Shown here in pieces: positions 27,454-36,696 of a stretch of 64,000 nt of DNA. The stretch comes from Mycolicibacterium setense (GTDB lineage Bacteria > Actinomycetota > Actinomycetes > Mycobacteriales > Mycobacteriaceae): contig NZ_JTJW01000006.1 in assembly GCF_000805385.1 (NCBI RefSeq), positions 620,001-684,000 on the forward strand, written 5' to 3'. A model generated the notes under the pieces. That model did no database searches. It was given only the letters and a program-made list of their open reading frames with translations, and was not told the origin of the DNA. The position numbers and the translations under genes were made by a program. Numbering within the stretch: the stretch's first letter is position 1; each line of letters begins with the position of its first letter.

Positions 27454-29129
27454 TGAGCACCGAACTCGCGCCCCCCAAGCCCCTGGCCCCCGGCGGTCTG
27501 CGAGTTACCGCGCTGGGCGGAATCAGCGAAATCGGCCGCAACATGACGGTCTTCGAGCACCTCGGCAGGTTGCTCATCGTGGACTGCGGCGTGCTCTTCC
27601 CCGGGCACGACGAACCCGGAGTCGACCTGATCCTGCCGGACCTGCGCCATGTCGAGGATCGCCTCGACGATGTTGAGGCGCTCGTCGTCACCCATGCCCA
27701 CGAGGATCACATCGGCGCGATTCCGTTCCTGCTCAAGCTGCGTCCCGACATCCCGGTGGTCGGCTCGAAGTTCACCATCGCGCTGATCCGGGAGAAGTGC
27801 CGGGAGCACCGCATCAAGCCGGTGTTCGTCGAGGTCGCCGAACGGCAGAGCAGCCAGCACGGCGTCTTCGAATGCGAGTACTTCGCGGTCAACCACTCGA
27901 TCCCGGGCTGCCTGGCCGTGGCGATTCACACGGGTGCCGGCACCGTCTTGCACACCGGAGACATCAAGCTCGACCAGCAGCCGCTCGACGGCCGCCCGAC
28001 CGATCTGCCGGGCATGTCCCGGCTCGGTGACGCCGGCGTCGATCTGTTCCTGTGCGACTCCACCAATTCCGAACACCCGGGTGTCAGTCCGTCCGAAAGT
28101 GAGGTCGGCCCGACGCTGCATCGGCTGATCCGCGGTGCCGAGGGCCGCGTGATCGTGGCCTGCTTCGCGTCGAACGTCGACCGCGTGCAACAGATCATCG
28201 ACGCTGCGGTAGCACTGGGCCGGCGGGTCTCGTTCGTCGGGCGCTCGATGGTGCGCAATATGGGCATCGCCCGCGAACTGGGGTTACTGCGGGTCACCGA
28301 CGCCGACATTCTGGACATCGGCGCGGCCGAGATGATGCCGGCCGAGAAGGTCGTGCTGATCACCACCGGCACCCAGGGGGAGCCGATGGCTGCGCTGTCG
28401 CGGATGTCGCGCGGCGAGCACCGCAGCATCACGCTGACCGCAGGCGACCTCATCATCCTGTCCTCGTCGCTGATCCCGGGCAATGAGGAGGCGGTCTATG
28501 GGGTCATCGACGCGCTGGCCAAGATCGGTGCCCGCGTGGTCACCAATGCTCAAGCGCGCGTACATGTTTCCGGCCACGCGTACGCGGGGGAGCTGCTGTT
28601 CCTCTACAACGGCGTGCGTCCGCGCAACGTGATGCCGGTGCACGGCACCTGGCGTCACATGCGCGCCAACGCAGCACTGGCCGCGAGCACCGGGGTGCCG
28701 CCGGAGAACATCGTGCTCGCCGAGAACGGCGTGAGCGTCGACCTGGTGGCCGGTAAGGCTTCGATCGCCGGGGCGGTCACCGTCGGCAAGATGTTCGTCG
28801 ACGGGTTGATCACAGGCGATGTCGGCGATGCCACCCTCGGCGAACGCCTGATCCTGTCTTCGGGATTCGTGGCGGTGACGGTGGTGATCCACCGCGAGAC
28901 CGGAAAGCCCGCTGCCCCGGCCCACCTGTATTCCCGCGGATTCTCCGAGGATCCGAAGGCGTTGGAGCCGGTGGCCCGCAGTGTCGAGCGGGAGCTGGAA
29001 AGCCTTGCCGCCGACAACATCACGGACCCGACCCGCATCGCTCAGGCGGTACGGCGCACCGTCGGTAAGTGGGTGGGCGAGACCTACCGGCGCCAGCCGA
29101 TGATCGTTCCGACCGTCATCGAGATCTGA
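27453..29129 (+). CDS. rnj: Ribonuclease J
   Basis: Metallo-beta-lactamase/beta-CASP ribonuclease of 558 residues with 5' exonuclease and endonuclease activity in RNA maturation. The zinc motif HxHxDH is seen in VTHAHEDHIGAIPFLL. Further motifs are GGISEIGRNM near the N-terminus, HTGDIKLD, the beta-CASP FASNVDRVQQIID and the late HGTWRHM and HVSGHAYAGEL. Start GTG 27453 overlaps the dapA stop by one base. Matches Rv2752c in position. Confidence 0.97.
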
Positions 29130-29165
29130 TCGAATTTGGTGCACCGAGCGATTCGCCGGTGCCGT

Positions 29166-29171
29166 TAGATT
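29166..29171 (+). promoter_or_regulatory. Leaderless-type -10 box
   Basis: TAGATT ends 6 bp before the GTG (29178) of the following membrane protein gene. Confidence 0.45.
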
Positions 29172-29177
29172 GGGTCG

Positions 29178-29852
29178 GTGAGCCGTCCCGCACCTGAGGT
29201 GCCATTCGAGCGACGCCGCCCGCTTCCGCCGTTGGGTTCGGCCGAAGAAATCAAGCGTGCTGTCGAATATCCGTACTTTCTTCGGTATCTGCTCGTTGTA
29301 GGTGGTGTCCTATTCGCGCTCGTGTTTCCCTGGGCGCTGTACGCCTATTTTGTCCGGGAGCACGGACCGGATACCACCGTTACCGTGGTATTCGCGGTGG
29401 CGCTGGGCAGCGTCGTCGTTGGATCAAGGCTCATGCCCTCAATCCTGATGCGTCGCTTCTATGCTCGCGTGATGCGTGGCGGCCTGCTGTGCGACGTGTA
29501 CCCGGCCGGTTTTCCGGATGCCGAGACCGCAATTCTGATCGACACCCGGTTACCCGACGCGCAGGCGGTATACGTCCACGACGCGGTCGTCTCCTGGCTC
29601 GGACGGCTGGCGTCGAATCCCGCGGCTCTCACACAGTCGGGCGATCTGTTCGCCGCCGGTCCGATTCGCAGCGCCGACGAACTCGCAGGCCCGGGTGCGC
29701 GGGGCGGGTTTCTTGTGGCCCGTGACAAGAATCCGTACAAGGGATGGCGGCTGATTCTTCCCGAGACGAACCCGCGTGACCCGCACCGGCCGTACGCGAA
29801 TGGTCTTGTGGTTCAGGTTGACACGCCGAGCCTGGAATCAGCCGGCAAGTAG
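29178..29852 (+). CDS. Hypothetical membrane protein
   Basis: A 224-residue protein. After a Pro-rich cytosolic start there are two transmembrane helices (LLVVGGVLFALVFPWALYAYF; TVVFAVALGSVVVGSRLM), then a soluble alpha/beta C-terminal domain of about 130 residues (AILIDTRLPDAQAVYVHDAVVSWLGRL; GGFLVARDKNPYKGWRLILPE). I do not recognise a family. Its own promoter is suggested by the TAGATT box. The 3' end overlaps the convergent gene by 15 bp. Confidence 0.75.
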   Translation: MSRPAPEVPFERRRPLPPLGSAEEIKRAVEYPYFLRYLLVVGGVLFALVFPWALYAYFVREHGPDTTVTVVFAVALGSVVVGSRLMPSILMRRFYARVMRGGLLCDVYPAGFPDAETAILIDTRLPDAQAVYVHDAVVSWLGRLASNPAALTQSGDLFAAGPIRSADELAGPGARGGFLVARDKNPYKGWRLILPETNPRDPHRPYANGLVVQVDTPSLESAGK

Positions 29853-30278
29853 CAGGACCCCGCCGGTCAGCAGGCTCACGACCTTGATGAGCTCGAACGC
29901 GACGTAGATGTAGTGCGCGTGCGACCGCCCCTCTGCTTCCGCTCCCGGAGCGGCCGCCAGCACGGCGTTGGAGCGCTGAGTCAGCTTGGGCCGCACCGCG
30001 ATCAGTTGGATGGCCAGCGCCACGATGGCGATCGCGAAGGTTGCGATCACCGCCCCGGACGGGCGGTGCACGGCGAGGGTCACGATGACGACCACGGCGA
30101 ACGCGGCTTCTACGGCGTTGAGCGCGCGAAAAACCATGCGCCCGATGCCAAGCCCGATCTGCAGCGTCACACCTGGCGCCCGGAATTTCAGCGGCGCCTC
30201 GATGAACGAGATCGCCAGCACCATGCCCAGCCAGCAAAAGGTCACGGCGACCGCGACAGCCAGACCGGCATCCATCAT
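29838..30278 (-). CDS. Small four-helix membrane protein
   Basis: A 146-residue integral membrane protein with four hydrophobic helices (LAVAVAVTFCWLGMVLAISF; EAAFAVVVIVTLAVH; VIATFAIAIVALAIQLIAV; FELIKVVSLLTGGVLLLAG). The conserved loop FIEAPLKFRAPGV follows the first helix. Function unknown. GAAAGGAG lies just upstream; starts at 30278 or 30275 both fit. It overlaps the stop of the upstream metalloregulator-like gene (TGATG junction), so the two form an operon and this protein may belong to the same response. Confidence 0.78.
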   Translation of the reverse strand: MMDAGLAVAVAVTFCWLGMVLAISFIEAPLKFRAPGVTLQIGLGIGRMVFRALNAVEAAFAVVVIVTLAVHRPSGAVIATFAIAIVALAIQLIAVRPKLTQRSNAVLAAAPGAEAEGRSHAHYIYVAFELIKVVSLLTGGVLLLAG

Positions 30279-30907
30279 GAATCTCCTTTCGGGCCCAATC
30301 GGGCCACGCACAGGTCCGGTTCGACGAACGGATCGAGCCGCTCGACCGCCAGCGGTGCCTGCCAGCTTTCCAGCGCACCCTGCATCAACCCCAGATGGAT
30401 CGGACACACGACCGAGGTGCGGGTCTCGGCCAGCTCCAGAAATGGGCAGTGGCGCAACCGGATGTGATCCTTCTCGGGTGGCTCCGGCGCGAAGCCGATG
30501 TCATCGAGTGCCTGCACGAGGGCATTGATGGCCGAGTCGGGGGAGTCCGCTGTTCGCCGCGGCATCGCGCGTCCCCAGGCCCGCCCCATCTCCCGGGCCT
30601 TGGCGGCGGAATCATCGTCGTCGGCCAATCCGTTGACGAGGATCTCGGCCAGCATGCGGTAGTGGGTCGGCCCGTTCGGGTCCATCCGGTGGACCGCCCG
30701 GTACAGCTGCGGGGGGCGCCCAGGGCCGCGGTGGTGTGGTTGGACACGTTCCACCTGTCCCTGGGCCTCCAGGTGTTCCAGGTGAAACCGCACGGTGTTG
30801 GGGTGAACTGCGAGTTCGGCAGCGATCTGCGCGATGGTCATCGGTGTCGCCGAGGCCTTCAGCGTGCTCATCACGTCGACTCGGCGCTTCCCGATCGCGG
30901 TGATCAT
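30275..30907 (-). CDS. ArsR/SufR-like winged-helix regulator with conserved cysteines
   Basis: A 210-residue regulator. The N-terminal winged helix (MTIAQIAAELAVHPNTVRFHLEHLEAQGQVER) is followed by a HRGPGRPPQLYR wing. The C-terminal domain keeps Cys in HCPFLELAE, VVCPIHLGLMQGALE and DLCVARL, a spacing like that of SufR-type Fe-S or metal-sensing regulators. It is divergent from a group III truncated haemoglobin gene and cotranscribed with a small membrane protein. An imperfect 27-bp palindrome starts 8 bp upstream of its ATG, the likely operator. The ligand (cluster, metal, NO or O2) is inferred, not shown. Confidence 0.82.
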   Translation of the reverse strand: MITAIGKRRVDVMSTLKASATPMTIAQIAAELAVHPNTVRFHLEHLEAQGQVERVQPHHRGPGRPPQLYRAVHRMDPNGPTHYRMLAEILVNGLADDDDSAAKAREMGRAWGRAMPRRTADSPDSAINALVQALDDIGFAPEPPEKDHIRLRHCPFLELAETRTSVVCPIHLGLMQGALESWQAPLAVERLDPFVEPDLCVARLGPKGDS

Positions 30908-30914
30908 GGCTAGA

Positions 30915-30941
30915 GTTTATACAAACAGCGGTTGTAGAAAC
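30915..30941. promoter_or_regulatory. 27-bp imperfect palindrome between regulator and truncated haemoglobin
   Basis: GTTTATACAA (30915-30924) and TTGTAGAAAC (30932-30941) match as an inverted repeat at 9 of 10 positions with a 7-bp spacer. It lies between two divergent start codons, 8 bp from the regulator's ATG and 38 bp from the haemoglobin's ATG. Confidence 0.65.
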
Positions 30942-30979
30942 TAGGTGACGCGCTGTCGATCCGAGAAGGGGATTGTCCG

Positions 30980-31387
30980 ATGGCTGACGACCTATCTGGC
31001 CACGACGATGTCGAAGTGCTGCTGTGGCGCTTCTACGGCAAGGCGCTTTCCGATCCGGTGCTCGCCGAGCCGTTCTCCGAACTGCGCGCCAATGGCCTGC
31101 GATCCCATCTGCCCGTCATGTGCGACTTCTGGGAGACCGTGCTGTTCCGTGCAGGGCTCTATCAGCGCAGCGCGCTGATCGTCCATCGCGAACTGCACGC
31201 CCGCCATCCGCTGTCGGCGAAGCATTTCGTGCGGTGGCTGACGTTGTGGACCGAGACCGTCGATGAGCTGTTCGAAGGTCCGCACGCGGAGCGTGCCAAG
31301 CTGCAGGCGGGGCGCATCGCCAAGGCCATGCACCGGCGACTGGTCGGCCTGGATGCCGCCGAGCTCGACGCTCTCGTTGCCTGCTAA
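30980..31387 (+). CDS. Group III truncated haemoglobin
   Basis: A 135-residue haem protein with the 2-over-2 globin fold. Group III features are B10 Tyr (RFYGKALSDP), the HLPVMCDFWETVLF segment, the proximal His in KHFVRWLTLW (His82) with Trp90 after it, and IAKAMH near the end. It lacks the glycine motifs of groups I and II. Such proteins handle O2, NO or peroxide chemistry. M. tuberculosis has only groups I and II as far as I recall. Divergent from an Fe-S/metal-sensor-like regulator, sharing a palindrome. Confidence 0.88.
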   Translation: MADDLSGHDDVEVLLWRFYGKALSDPVLAEPFSELRANGLRSHLPVMCDFWETVLFRAGLYQRSALIVHRELHARHPLSAKHFVRWLTLWTETVDELFEGPHAERAKLQAGRIAKAMHRRLVGLDAAELDALVAC

Positions 31388-32253
31388 CGCTTTTCGGCGA
31401 AAGCCGTCCATTCCACCTGGGACGCGGTGAGATTCCGGCCGGACGGTGAAACGTAGTGCTCGATCAGGTAATCGGGCCCGGCCTGCTCGATCAACTGCCA
31501 GCCGTAGGGCTCGGCGAAGGCCGCCACTCCGTCGGGCTGCAGCCCGAACTGCCACAGCTGGCTACGGACCCGGAACCGGCGATACAACGACTGGGCGCCG
31601 TACCGATTGGTGCCGTCGATGAAATCGCTGCGCACATACGTGAACGCCAGCCGGCTCCCCGGCGCCGCCGAGCGGAGGAACTCGAACGTCGCCCCGACGC
31701 CGTCGGCGCTCAGATACTGCGTCACGCCTTCCCATACGAAGAAGGTGCGATGCGCAGCTACGTGGCCGTGCTTGGCCAGTTCGGCGGCCAGGTCGTCGCG
31801 TTCGAAATCCACCGGCACCAGGTGCACCGAGTCCGGCACGGTTCCCAGCGCGCGGCGCACCACCGAGCGCTTGCGCTCGATGTTGACCGGCAGGTCCACC
31901 TCGAACACCGGGATCGCGCTGTGCCGGGCGAGCCGGTAGCCCTTGGTGTCCAGCCCGGCGCCGAGAATCACCACGGCGTCGATGTTGGGCAATGCCTGCG
32001 TGAGCTTGTCGCCGATGTAGCGCTTGCGACAGGTCAGGTTCGCCCACAGTCCCGGGCCCAAGCGTTCGGTCGCCTGGATCAGCAGCCCGCGGGCAACCGG
32101 CCAGCGCATCGTCCGGATGAACGCGCGCAGCCCGGCCGGCAGAAAGGACGACGCCATGTCGTCGTCGACGAGCCGGCGCCGCACCGGTTCGTACTGCTCG
32201 ACGGCTGCCAGCACCATCGGGCCGATCGCGGTTGCGGCGACGGGATTGCTCAT
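31384..32253 (-). CDS. Class I SAM-dependent methyltransferase (leucine carboxyl methyltransferase family)
   Basis: A 289-residue methyltransferase of the large mycobacterial PF04072-type family. The SAM-binding motif is [16 protein letters not shown], followed by VFEVDLP and [10 protein letters not shown], with [11 protein letters not shown] later. O-methylation of a carboxyl or hydroxyl group is expected; substrate unknown. It overlaps the upstream SDR gene by 4 bp and is the last gene of an operon matching Rv2749-Rv2751. The stop overlaps the convergent truncated haemoglobin gene. Confidence 0.9.
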   Translation of the reverse strand: MSNPVAATAIGPMVLAAVEQYEPVRRRLVDDDMASSFLPAGLRAFIRTMRWPVARGLLIQATERLGPGLWANLTCRKRYIGDKLTQALPNIDAVVILGAGLDTKGYRLARHSAIPVFEVDLPVNIERKRSVVRRALGTVPDSVHLVPVDFERDDLAAELAKHGHVAAHRTFFVWEGVTQYLSADGVGATFEFLRSAAPGSRLAFTYVRSDFIDGTNRYGAQSLYRRFRVRSQLWQFGLQPDGVAAFAEPYGWQLIEQAGPDYLIEHYVSPSGRNLTASQVEWTAFAEKR

Positions 32254-33077
32254 CGCTTGTTGACGATGCCGGCATCCACGGGAAGTGTCACGCCGGTGAC
32301 GTAACGCGCCTGATCCGACACCAGCCAGGCCACCGCGTTGGCGATGTCCTCGGCCTGCACCACCTGCACCGGCAGTGCGTTGCCGAAATCGGTTGGCGCA
32401 TTGAGTTCCTCGGAGATGTGGCGCAGCCAGTCCCGGGTGAACTCGTTGTTGATCATCGGGGTGTCCACCCCGGTGGGGTGGATCGAGTTGACCCGGATGC
32501 TGTGTGGGGCAAGGAAATTGGCGTAGGCTCGCATCAGCCCCACCACTCCGTGCTTGGCGGCGGTGTAGCCGAGCGAGCCGCGGTCGCCGCCGCCCACGCC
32601 GATCAGGCCGGCGGCCGAGCTGATCAGCACGATCGATCCGCCGTCACCCTGTTCGACCATGAGCGGGATCGCCGCCTCGACGGTGTGGTGTACGCCGGTC
32701 AGGTTGACGTCGATGACGTCGCGCCAGCCGTCGGGGCCGGACTGCATCGGGGCGATCCCGGCATTGGCGACGACGATGTCGAGTCGGCCGAGCTGGTCCA
32801 CTCCGGCTTGCAGCGCCGCCCGAAGGGCTTCCTCATCGCGGACATCGGCTCGCAGCGCGACGATCCGGCCACCGGCGTCCTCCACGAGCTTGACCGTGGC
32901 AGCCAGATCGTCGGGGGTGGCCAGGGGATAGGGCACCGACTCGATCTGGTCGCACAGATCGATCGCGATGATGTCGGCCCCGTCCGCGGCCAGCCGCAGG
33001 GCTTCGGCCCGCCCCTGGCCGCGTGCCGCGCCGGTGATGAAGGCGACCTTCCCGGCCAGGGGAGCCTCGGTGCTCAT
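32250..33077 (-). CDS. Mycofactocin-type short-chain dehydrogenase/reductase
   Basis: SDR of 275 residues. The cofactor motif is [16 protein letters not shown], the catalytic triad appears as Ser in LISSAAG and YTAAK (Tyr-x-x-x-Lys), and the NAG motif is VVANAGI. The insertion [20 protein letters not shown] is the hallmark of mycofactocin-coupled SDRs, which hold NAD tightly and hand electrons to mycofactocin. Start ATG 33077 (or 33080) overlaps or abuts the stop of the upstream monooxygenase-like gene. The substrate is probably an alcohol or hydroxy lipid. Confidence 0.92.
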   Translation of the reverse strand: MSTEAPLAGKVAFITGAARGQGRAEALRLAADGADIIAIDLCDQIESVPYPLATPDDLAATVKLVEDAGGRIVALRADVRDEEALRAALQAGVDQLGRLDIVVANAGIAPMQSGPDGWRDVIDVNLTGVHHTVEAAIPLMVEQGDGGSIVLISSAAGLIGVGGGDRGSLGYTAAKHGVVGLMRAYANFLAPHSIRVNSIHPTGVDTPMINNEFTRDWLRHISEELNAPTDFGNALPVQVVQAEDIANAVAWLVSDQARYVTGVTLPVDAGIVNKR

Positions 33078-33079
33078 CA

Positions 33080-33394
33080 TCAGCCCCGCAGCTGTCCCTT
33101 GGCCGGATCGCCCGCCACCACCGGTTGCAACATCTTGATATCGGGGGCGCCGTCGAGCAGCTCGCCGATGCTGCCGAACAGGGCACCGATGGCCGGGGCG
33201 GTGCTGTGCGCCTTCAGTGCATCGGCGTCGGCCCACTGCTCGACGAACACGAAGGTGCCGTCGGATTCGTGCAGCGAATACAGCTGGCATCCCGGCTCGT
33301 CGTGCACGGCCGCGACCGCGTTTGTGCAGGCCTCGCGCACGGCTTCGACGGACTCGGGCTTGGCCTTCATGGTGGCGACGACGACAACGGGCAT
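33080..33394 (-). CDS. Antibiotic biosynthesis monooxygenase (ABM) domain protein
   Basis: A 104-residue ferredoxin-like alpha/beta barrel protein ([48 protein letters not shown]). ABM proteins act as cofactor-free quinone oxygenases or as small ligand-binding dimers. It is the first gene of a three-gene operon with the SDR and methyltransferase, with touching stop/start codons. This matches Rv2749 in position. Confidence 0.9.
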   Translation of the reverse strand: MPVVVVATMKAKPESVEAVREACTNAVAAVHDEPGCQLYSLHESDGTFVFVEQWADADALKAHSTAPAIGALFGSIGELLDGAPDIKMLQPVVAGDPAKGQLRG

Positions 33395-33540
33395 AGGTGC
33401 AGAACTCCTCGATGAGTGCCGAAACTGGACGAGTGTCCACCCTAGGCGATAACCCGCTGGATTCGGTTCGTATGGCTAAGTGTCATTTGAGACCGTCTTG
33501 TGACCCGTGTGGCAGATGGTGAATATGGGGCATATGCGAC

Positions 33541-33546
33541 TAGGCT
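33541..33546 (+). promoter_or_regulatory. Leaderless-type -10 box of ftsK
   Basis: TAGGCT lies 7 bp before ATG 33554. This supports that ATG over the in-frame GTG at 33500. Confidence 0.5.
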
Positions 33547-33553
33547 TGCGGTC

Positions 33554-36112
33554 ATGGCTAACAAGACCGCCGGCCGATCCGGAGCGCGCTCGAGCAGGTC
33601 AAACGCCAGCTCGCGGAGCGGTTCGCGGCGTCCGGCGCCGGCCCGGCAGGGCCGCCCGGCTGCGCCGCGACGCAAGCCGGCGCGCAAGCCGCAGGCGTCG
33701 CCCGTCTCTGTCGCCGGCCAGAAGCTGGGCCAAGGCGCTCGCGCCGGCTGGTTGATGCTCGCCAAGGGGGCCGGATCGACCGCCCGCTCGGTGGGCCGCG
33801 CCCGCGACATCGAGCCCGGCCACCGCCGTGACGGACTGGCGCTCGCGCTGCTCGGCGTCGCCGTCGTCGTCGCGGCCAGCTCGTGGTTCCACGCGGCCGG
33901 CCCCGTCGGGCAGTGGATCGACACGGCGCTGCGCACCCTGATCGGCGGTCCGGTGGTCCTGGTGCCCGTCGTCCTCGGCGCCATCGCCGTCGTATTGATG
34001 CGTACCGAGCCGGACCCGGAGTCACGCCCCAGGCTCATCCTGGGATCGGCAATGATCGCGCTGCCGATGCTGGGCCTGTGGCATCTGTGGTCCGGATCGC
34101 CGCAGGATCCCATCGCCCGTCAGCACGCCGCCGGATTCGTCGGCTTCGCCATCGGCGGGCCGCTGTCGGACGGGCTGACCGAGTGGATCGCCGCGCCACT
34201 GCTGTTCATGGGTGTGCTGTTCGGCCTGCTGCTGATCACCGGCACGACGATCCGAGAGGTGCCCTCGACCCTGCGCACCATGTTCAGCACCCGTGCGTTC
34301 CGGGACGAATACGACGACGAGTACGACGAATACGACGACGAGTACGGGTCCGAGCCCGACGATTTCTCCGACGGCTACTACGACGACGACACCGCGGGCA
34401 GCGAAGCCGCGGCCCAGGCCTGGCCCACGGCCGCGATCGAGGCGCCCAAGGCGCCCAGCGGTTCGCCGATGGACAACTACCCGCTGCCCGACGACGCTGA
34501 CGCGCCCACCGTTCCCGAACCCGCGGTCAAGACTCGCCGCAAGAAGCCAGAGAGCAAACCCAAGCCCGACGACACCCTGGTGATGGACCGGGTCATCGAG
34601 GGGCCCTACACGCTGCCCCCGCTGGATCTGCTGATCGCCGGCGACCCGCCCAAACTGCGCACCGCCGCCAACGACCAGATGGAAGCCGCCATCACTTCGG
34701 TGCTGGAACAGTTCAAGGTCGACGCGGCCGTGACCGGCTGCACCCGCGGCCCGACGGTCACCCGCTACGAAGTCGAGCTCGGCCCGGGCGTGAAGGTCGA
34801 GAAGATCACCGCCCTGCAGCGCAACATCGCCTACGCGGTGGCGACCGAGAGCGTCCGCATGCTCGCCCCGATCCCCGGCAAGTCCGCCGTCGGTATCGAG
34901 GTGCCCAACACCGACCGCGAGATGGTCCGGCTGGCCGACGTGCTCACCGCACCGTCGACGCGGCGCGACCATCACCCGTTGGTGATCGGCCTGGGCAAGG
35001 ACATCGAGGGTGACTTCGTCTCGGCCAACCTGGCCAAGATGCCGCACCTGCTGGTGGCCGGCTCCACCGGTTCCGGTAAGTCCAGCTTCGTCAACTCGAT
35101 GCTTGTGTCCCTGCTGGCGCGGGCCACGCCCGAAGAGGTCAGGATGATCCTGATCGACCCGAAGATGGTGGAACTCACGCCCTACGAAGGCATTCCGCAC
35201 CTCATCACACCGATCATCACCGAACCGAAGAAGGCCGCCGCGGCGCTGGCCTGGCTGGTCGAGGAGATGGAACAGCGCTACCAGGACATGAAAGCGTCCC
35301 GCGTGCGCCACATCAACGACTTCAACGACAAGGTGAGATCCGGGGAAATCTCGACGCCGCTCGGTAGCGAGCGGGTCTACAAGCCGTACCCGTACATCCT
35401 CGCGGTGGTCGACGAGCTCGCCGACCTCATGATGACCGCACCGCGCGACGTCGAGGACGCGATCGTGCGGATCACCCAGAAGGCTCGGGCGGCCGGCATC
35501 CACTTGGTGCTGGCCACGCAGCGGCCGTCGGTGGACGTCGTCACCGGTCTGATCAAGACCAACGTGCCATCCCGGCTGGCGTTCGCCACCTCATCGCTCA
35601 CCGACAGCCGCGTCATCTTGGACCAGCCGGGTGCCGAGAAGCTCATCGGTATGGGTGACGGCCTTTTCCTGCCGATGGGCGCCAACAAACCCAAGCGCAT
35701 GCAGGGCGCGTTCATCACCGACGAGGAGATCCACGCCGTCGTCGAGGCCACCAAGACCCAGGCCGAGCCGGAGTTCATCGAGGGTGTCACCGCGGTCAAG
35801 GCGGGCGAACGCAAGGACGTCGACCCCGACATCGGCGACGACATGGACGTCCTCCTGCAGGCCGTCGAGCTCGTGGTGTCCTCGCAGTTCGGGTCCACCT
35901 CGATGCTGCAGCGCAAACTGCGCGTCGGCTTCGCCAAGGCGGGCCGCCTGATGGATCTCATGGAGACCCGCGGCATCGTCGGCCCGTCGGAGGGTTCGAA
36001 GGCGCGCGAGGTGCTCGTCAAGCCCGACGAGTTGGCCGGCACGCTGGCATTGATCCGCGGTGGGGCCGACGCCAACGGTGCCGACGCCGACGACGATCCG
36101 GACGAGTTCTAG
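33554..36112 (+). CDS. ftsK: DNA translocase FtsK
   Basis: Septal DNA pump of 852 residues that clears chromosome termini during division. Order: basic Arg/Ser/Pro-rich N-terminus (residues 1-45), four transmembrane helices (about 95-235), an acidic Asp/Glu/Tyr stretch made by a duplicated DEYDDEY unit, a Pro-rich linker, the FtsK motor with Walker A (GSTGSGKSS), Walker B (ILAVVDELADLMM) and ATQRPS, and the C-terminal gamma winged helix (LVVSSQFGSTSMLQRKLRVGFAKAGRLMD). Complete and intact. Confidence 0.97.
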   Translation: MANKTAGRSGARSSRSNASSRSGSRRPAPARQGRPAAPRRKPARKPQASPVSVAGQKLGQGARAGWLMLAKGAGSTARSVGRARDIEPGHRRDGLALALLGVAVVVAASSWFHAAGPVGQWIDTALRTLIGGPVVLVPVVLGAIAVVLMRTEPDPESRPRLILGSAMIALPMLGLWHLWSGSPQDPIARQHAAGFVGFAIGGPLSDGLTEWIAAPLLFMGVLFGLLLITGTTIREVPSTLRTMFSTRAFRDEYDDEYDEYDDEYGSEPDDFSDGYYDDDTAGSEAAAQAWPTAAIEAPKAPSGSPMDNYPLPDDADAPTVPEPAVKTRRKKPESKPKPDDTLVMDRVIEGPYTLPPLDLLIAGDPPKLRTAANDQMEAAITSVLEQFKVDAAVTGCTRGPTVTRYEVELGPGVKVEKITALQRNIAYAVATESVRMLAPIPGKSAVGIEVPNTDREMVRLADVLTAPSTRRDHHPLVIGLGKDIEGDFVSANLAKMPHLLVAGSTGSGKSSFVNSMLVSLLARATPEEVRMILIDPKMVELTPYEGIPHLITPIITEPKKAAAALAWLVEEMEQRYQDMKASRVRHINDFNDKVRSGEISTPLGSERVYKPYPYILAVVDELADLMMTAPRDVEDAIVRITQKARAAGIHLVLATQRPSVDVVTGLIKTNVPSRLAFATSSLTDSRVILDQPGAEKLIGMGDGLFLPMGANKPKRMQGAFITDEEIHAVVEATKTQAEPEFIEGVTAVKAGERKDVDPDIGDDMDVLLQAVELVVSSQFGSTSMLQRKLRVGFAKAGRLMDLMETRGIVGPSEGSKAREVLVKPDELAGTLALIRGGADANGADADDDPDEF
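34304..34345 (+). repeat. Exact 21-bp in-frame duplication within ftsK
   Basis: 34304-34324 is repeated without change at 34325-34345. Each copy encodes DEYDDEY in the cytosolic acidic linker after the last transmembrane helix. Confidence 0.9.
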
Positions 36113-36132
36113 CCCGCGGCTCTACAAATCGC

Positions 36133-36654
36133 CTAGAGCGTCAACAACATCCGGGTGTTCCCCAAGGTGTTGGGCTTGACGTAGGACAGGTCGAGGAACT
36201 CAGCCACACCCGTGTCATACGAGCGGCACATCTCCTCGTACACCTCGGCGGTCACCGGGGTGCCGTCGATCTCCTCGAAACCGTGTTTGCCGAAGAAGTC
36301 GACTTCGAAGGTCAGCACGAAGATCCGGCTCAGGTGCAGCTCGCGGGCCACGTCGAGCAACTGCTCGACCAGCACGTGGCCCACACCTGTGCCGCGGACC
36401 TTGGGATGCACGGCCACCGTGCGCACCTCGCCGAGATCGGCCCACAGCACGTGGAGCGCCCCGCATCCGACGAGCTCGCCGTCGAGTTCGGCCACCCAGA
36501 ATTCCTGGACCGCCTCGTACAGCGTCACCAGGTTTTTCTCCAGCAAGATCTTGCCCGCGTAGACATCGACGAGGTTCTTGATTGCCGGAACATCGGACGT
36601 GCGGGCGCGCCGCACCACAGGGTGTTTGCGCTCCTCGACACTGCCTGGGTTCAC
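36133..36654 (-). CDS. argA: L-glutamate N-acetyltransferase (GNAT type)
   Basis: First step of arginine biosynthesis in mycobacteria; 173 residues. GNAT acetyl-CoA motif is AVHPKVRGTGVGHVLVEQLL, preceded by VRRARTSDVPAIKNLVDVYAGKILLEKNLVTLYEAV and ending with YVKPNTLGNTRMLL. The only start fitting this protein is GTG 36654; upstream sequence in frame is not conserved. Convergent with ftsK, as in M. tuberculosis (Rv2747). Confidence 0.93.
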   Translation of the reverse strand: MNPGSVEERKHPVVRRARTSDVPAIKNLVDVYAGKILLEKNLVTLYEAVQEFWVAELDGELVGCGALHVLWADLGEVRTVAVHPKVRGTGVGHVLVEQLLDVARELHLSRIFVLTFEVDFFGKHGFEEIDGTPVTAEVYEEMCRSYDTGVAEFLDLSYVKPNTLGNTRMLLTL

Positions 36655-36684
36655 AGGCGCAAGAGTATCGGTTAGGGCAACGGA

Positions 36685-36690
36685 TATTCT
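36685..36690 (+). promoter_or_regulatory. Leaderless-type -10 box of pgsA
   Basis: TATTCT ends 6 bp before GTG 36697. Confidence 0.45.
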
Positions 36691-36696
36691 GTTGCG

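Noticed and set aside
33500..33553. GTG 33500 as ftsK start
   Set aside because: The added residues look non-coding, and a TAGGCT box lies in this stretch just before ATG 33554.
34022..35503. Open frame of 493 codons on the minus strand inside ftsK
   Set aside because: It is antisense to a well-conserved gene; the composition (His/Arg/Gly-rich) is what a GC-rich reverse strand gives.
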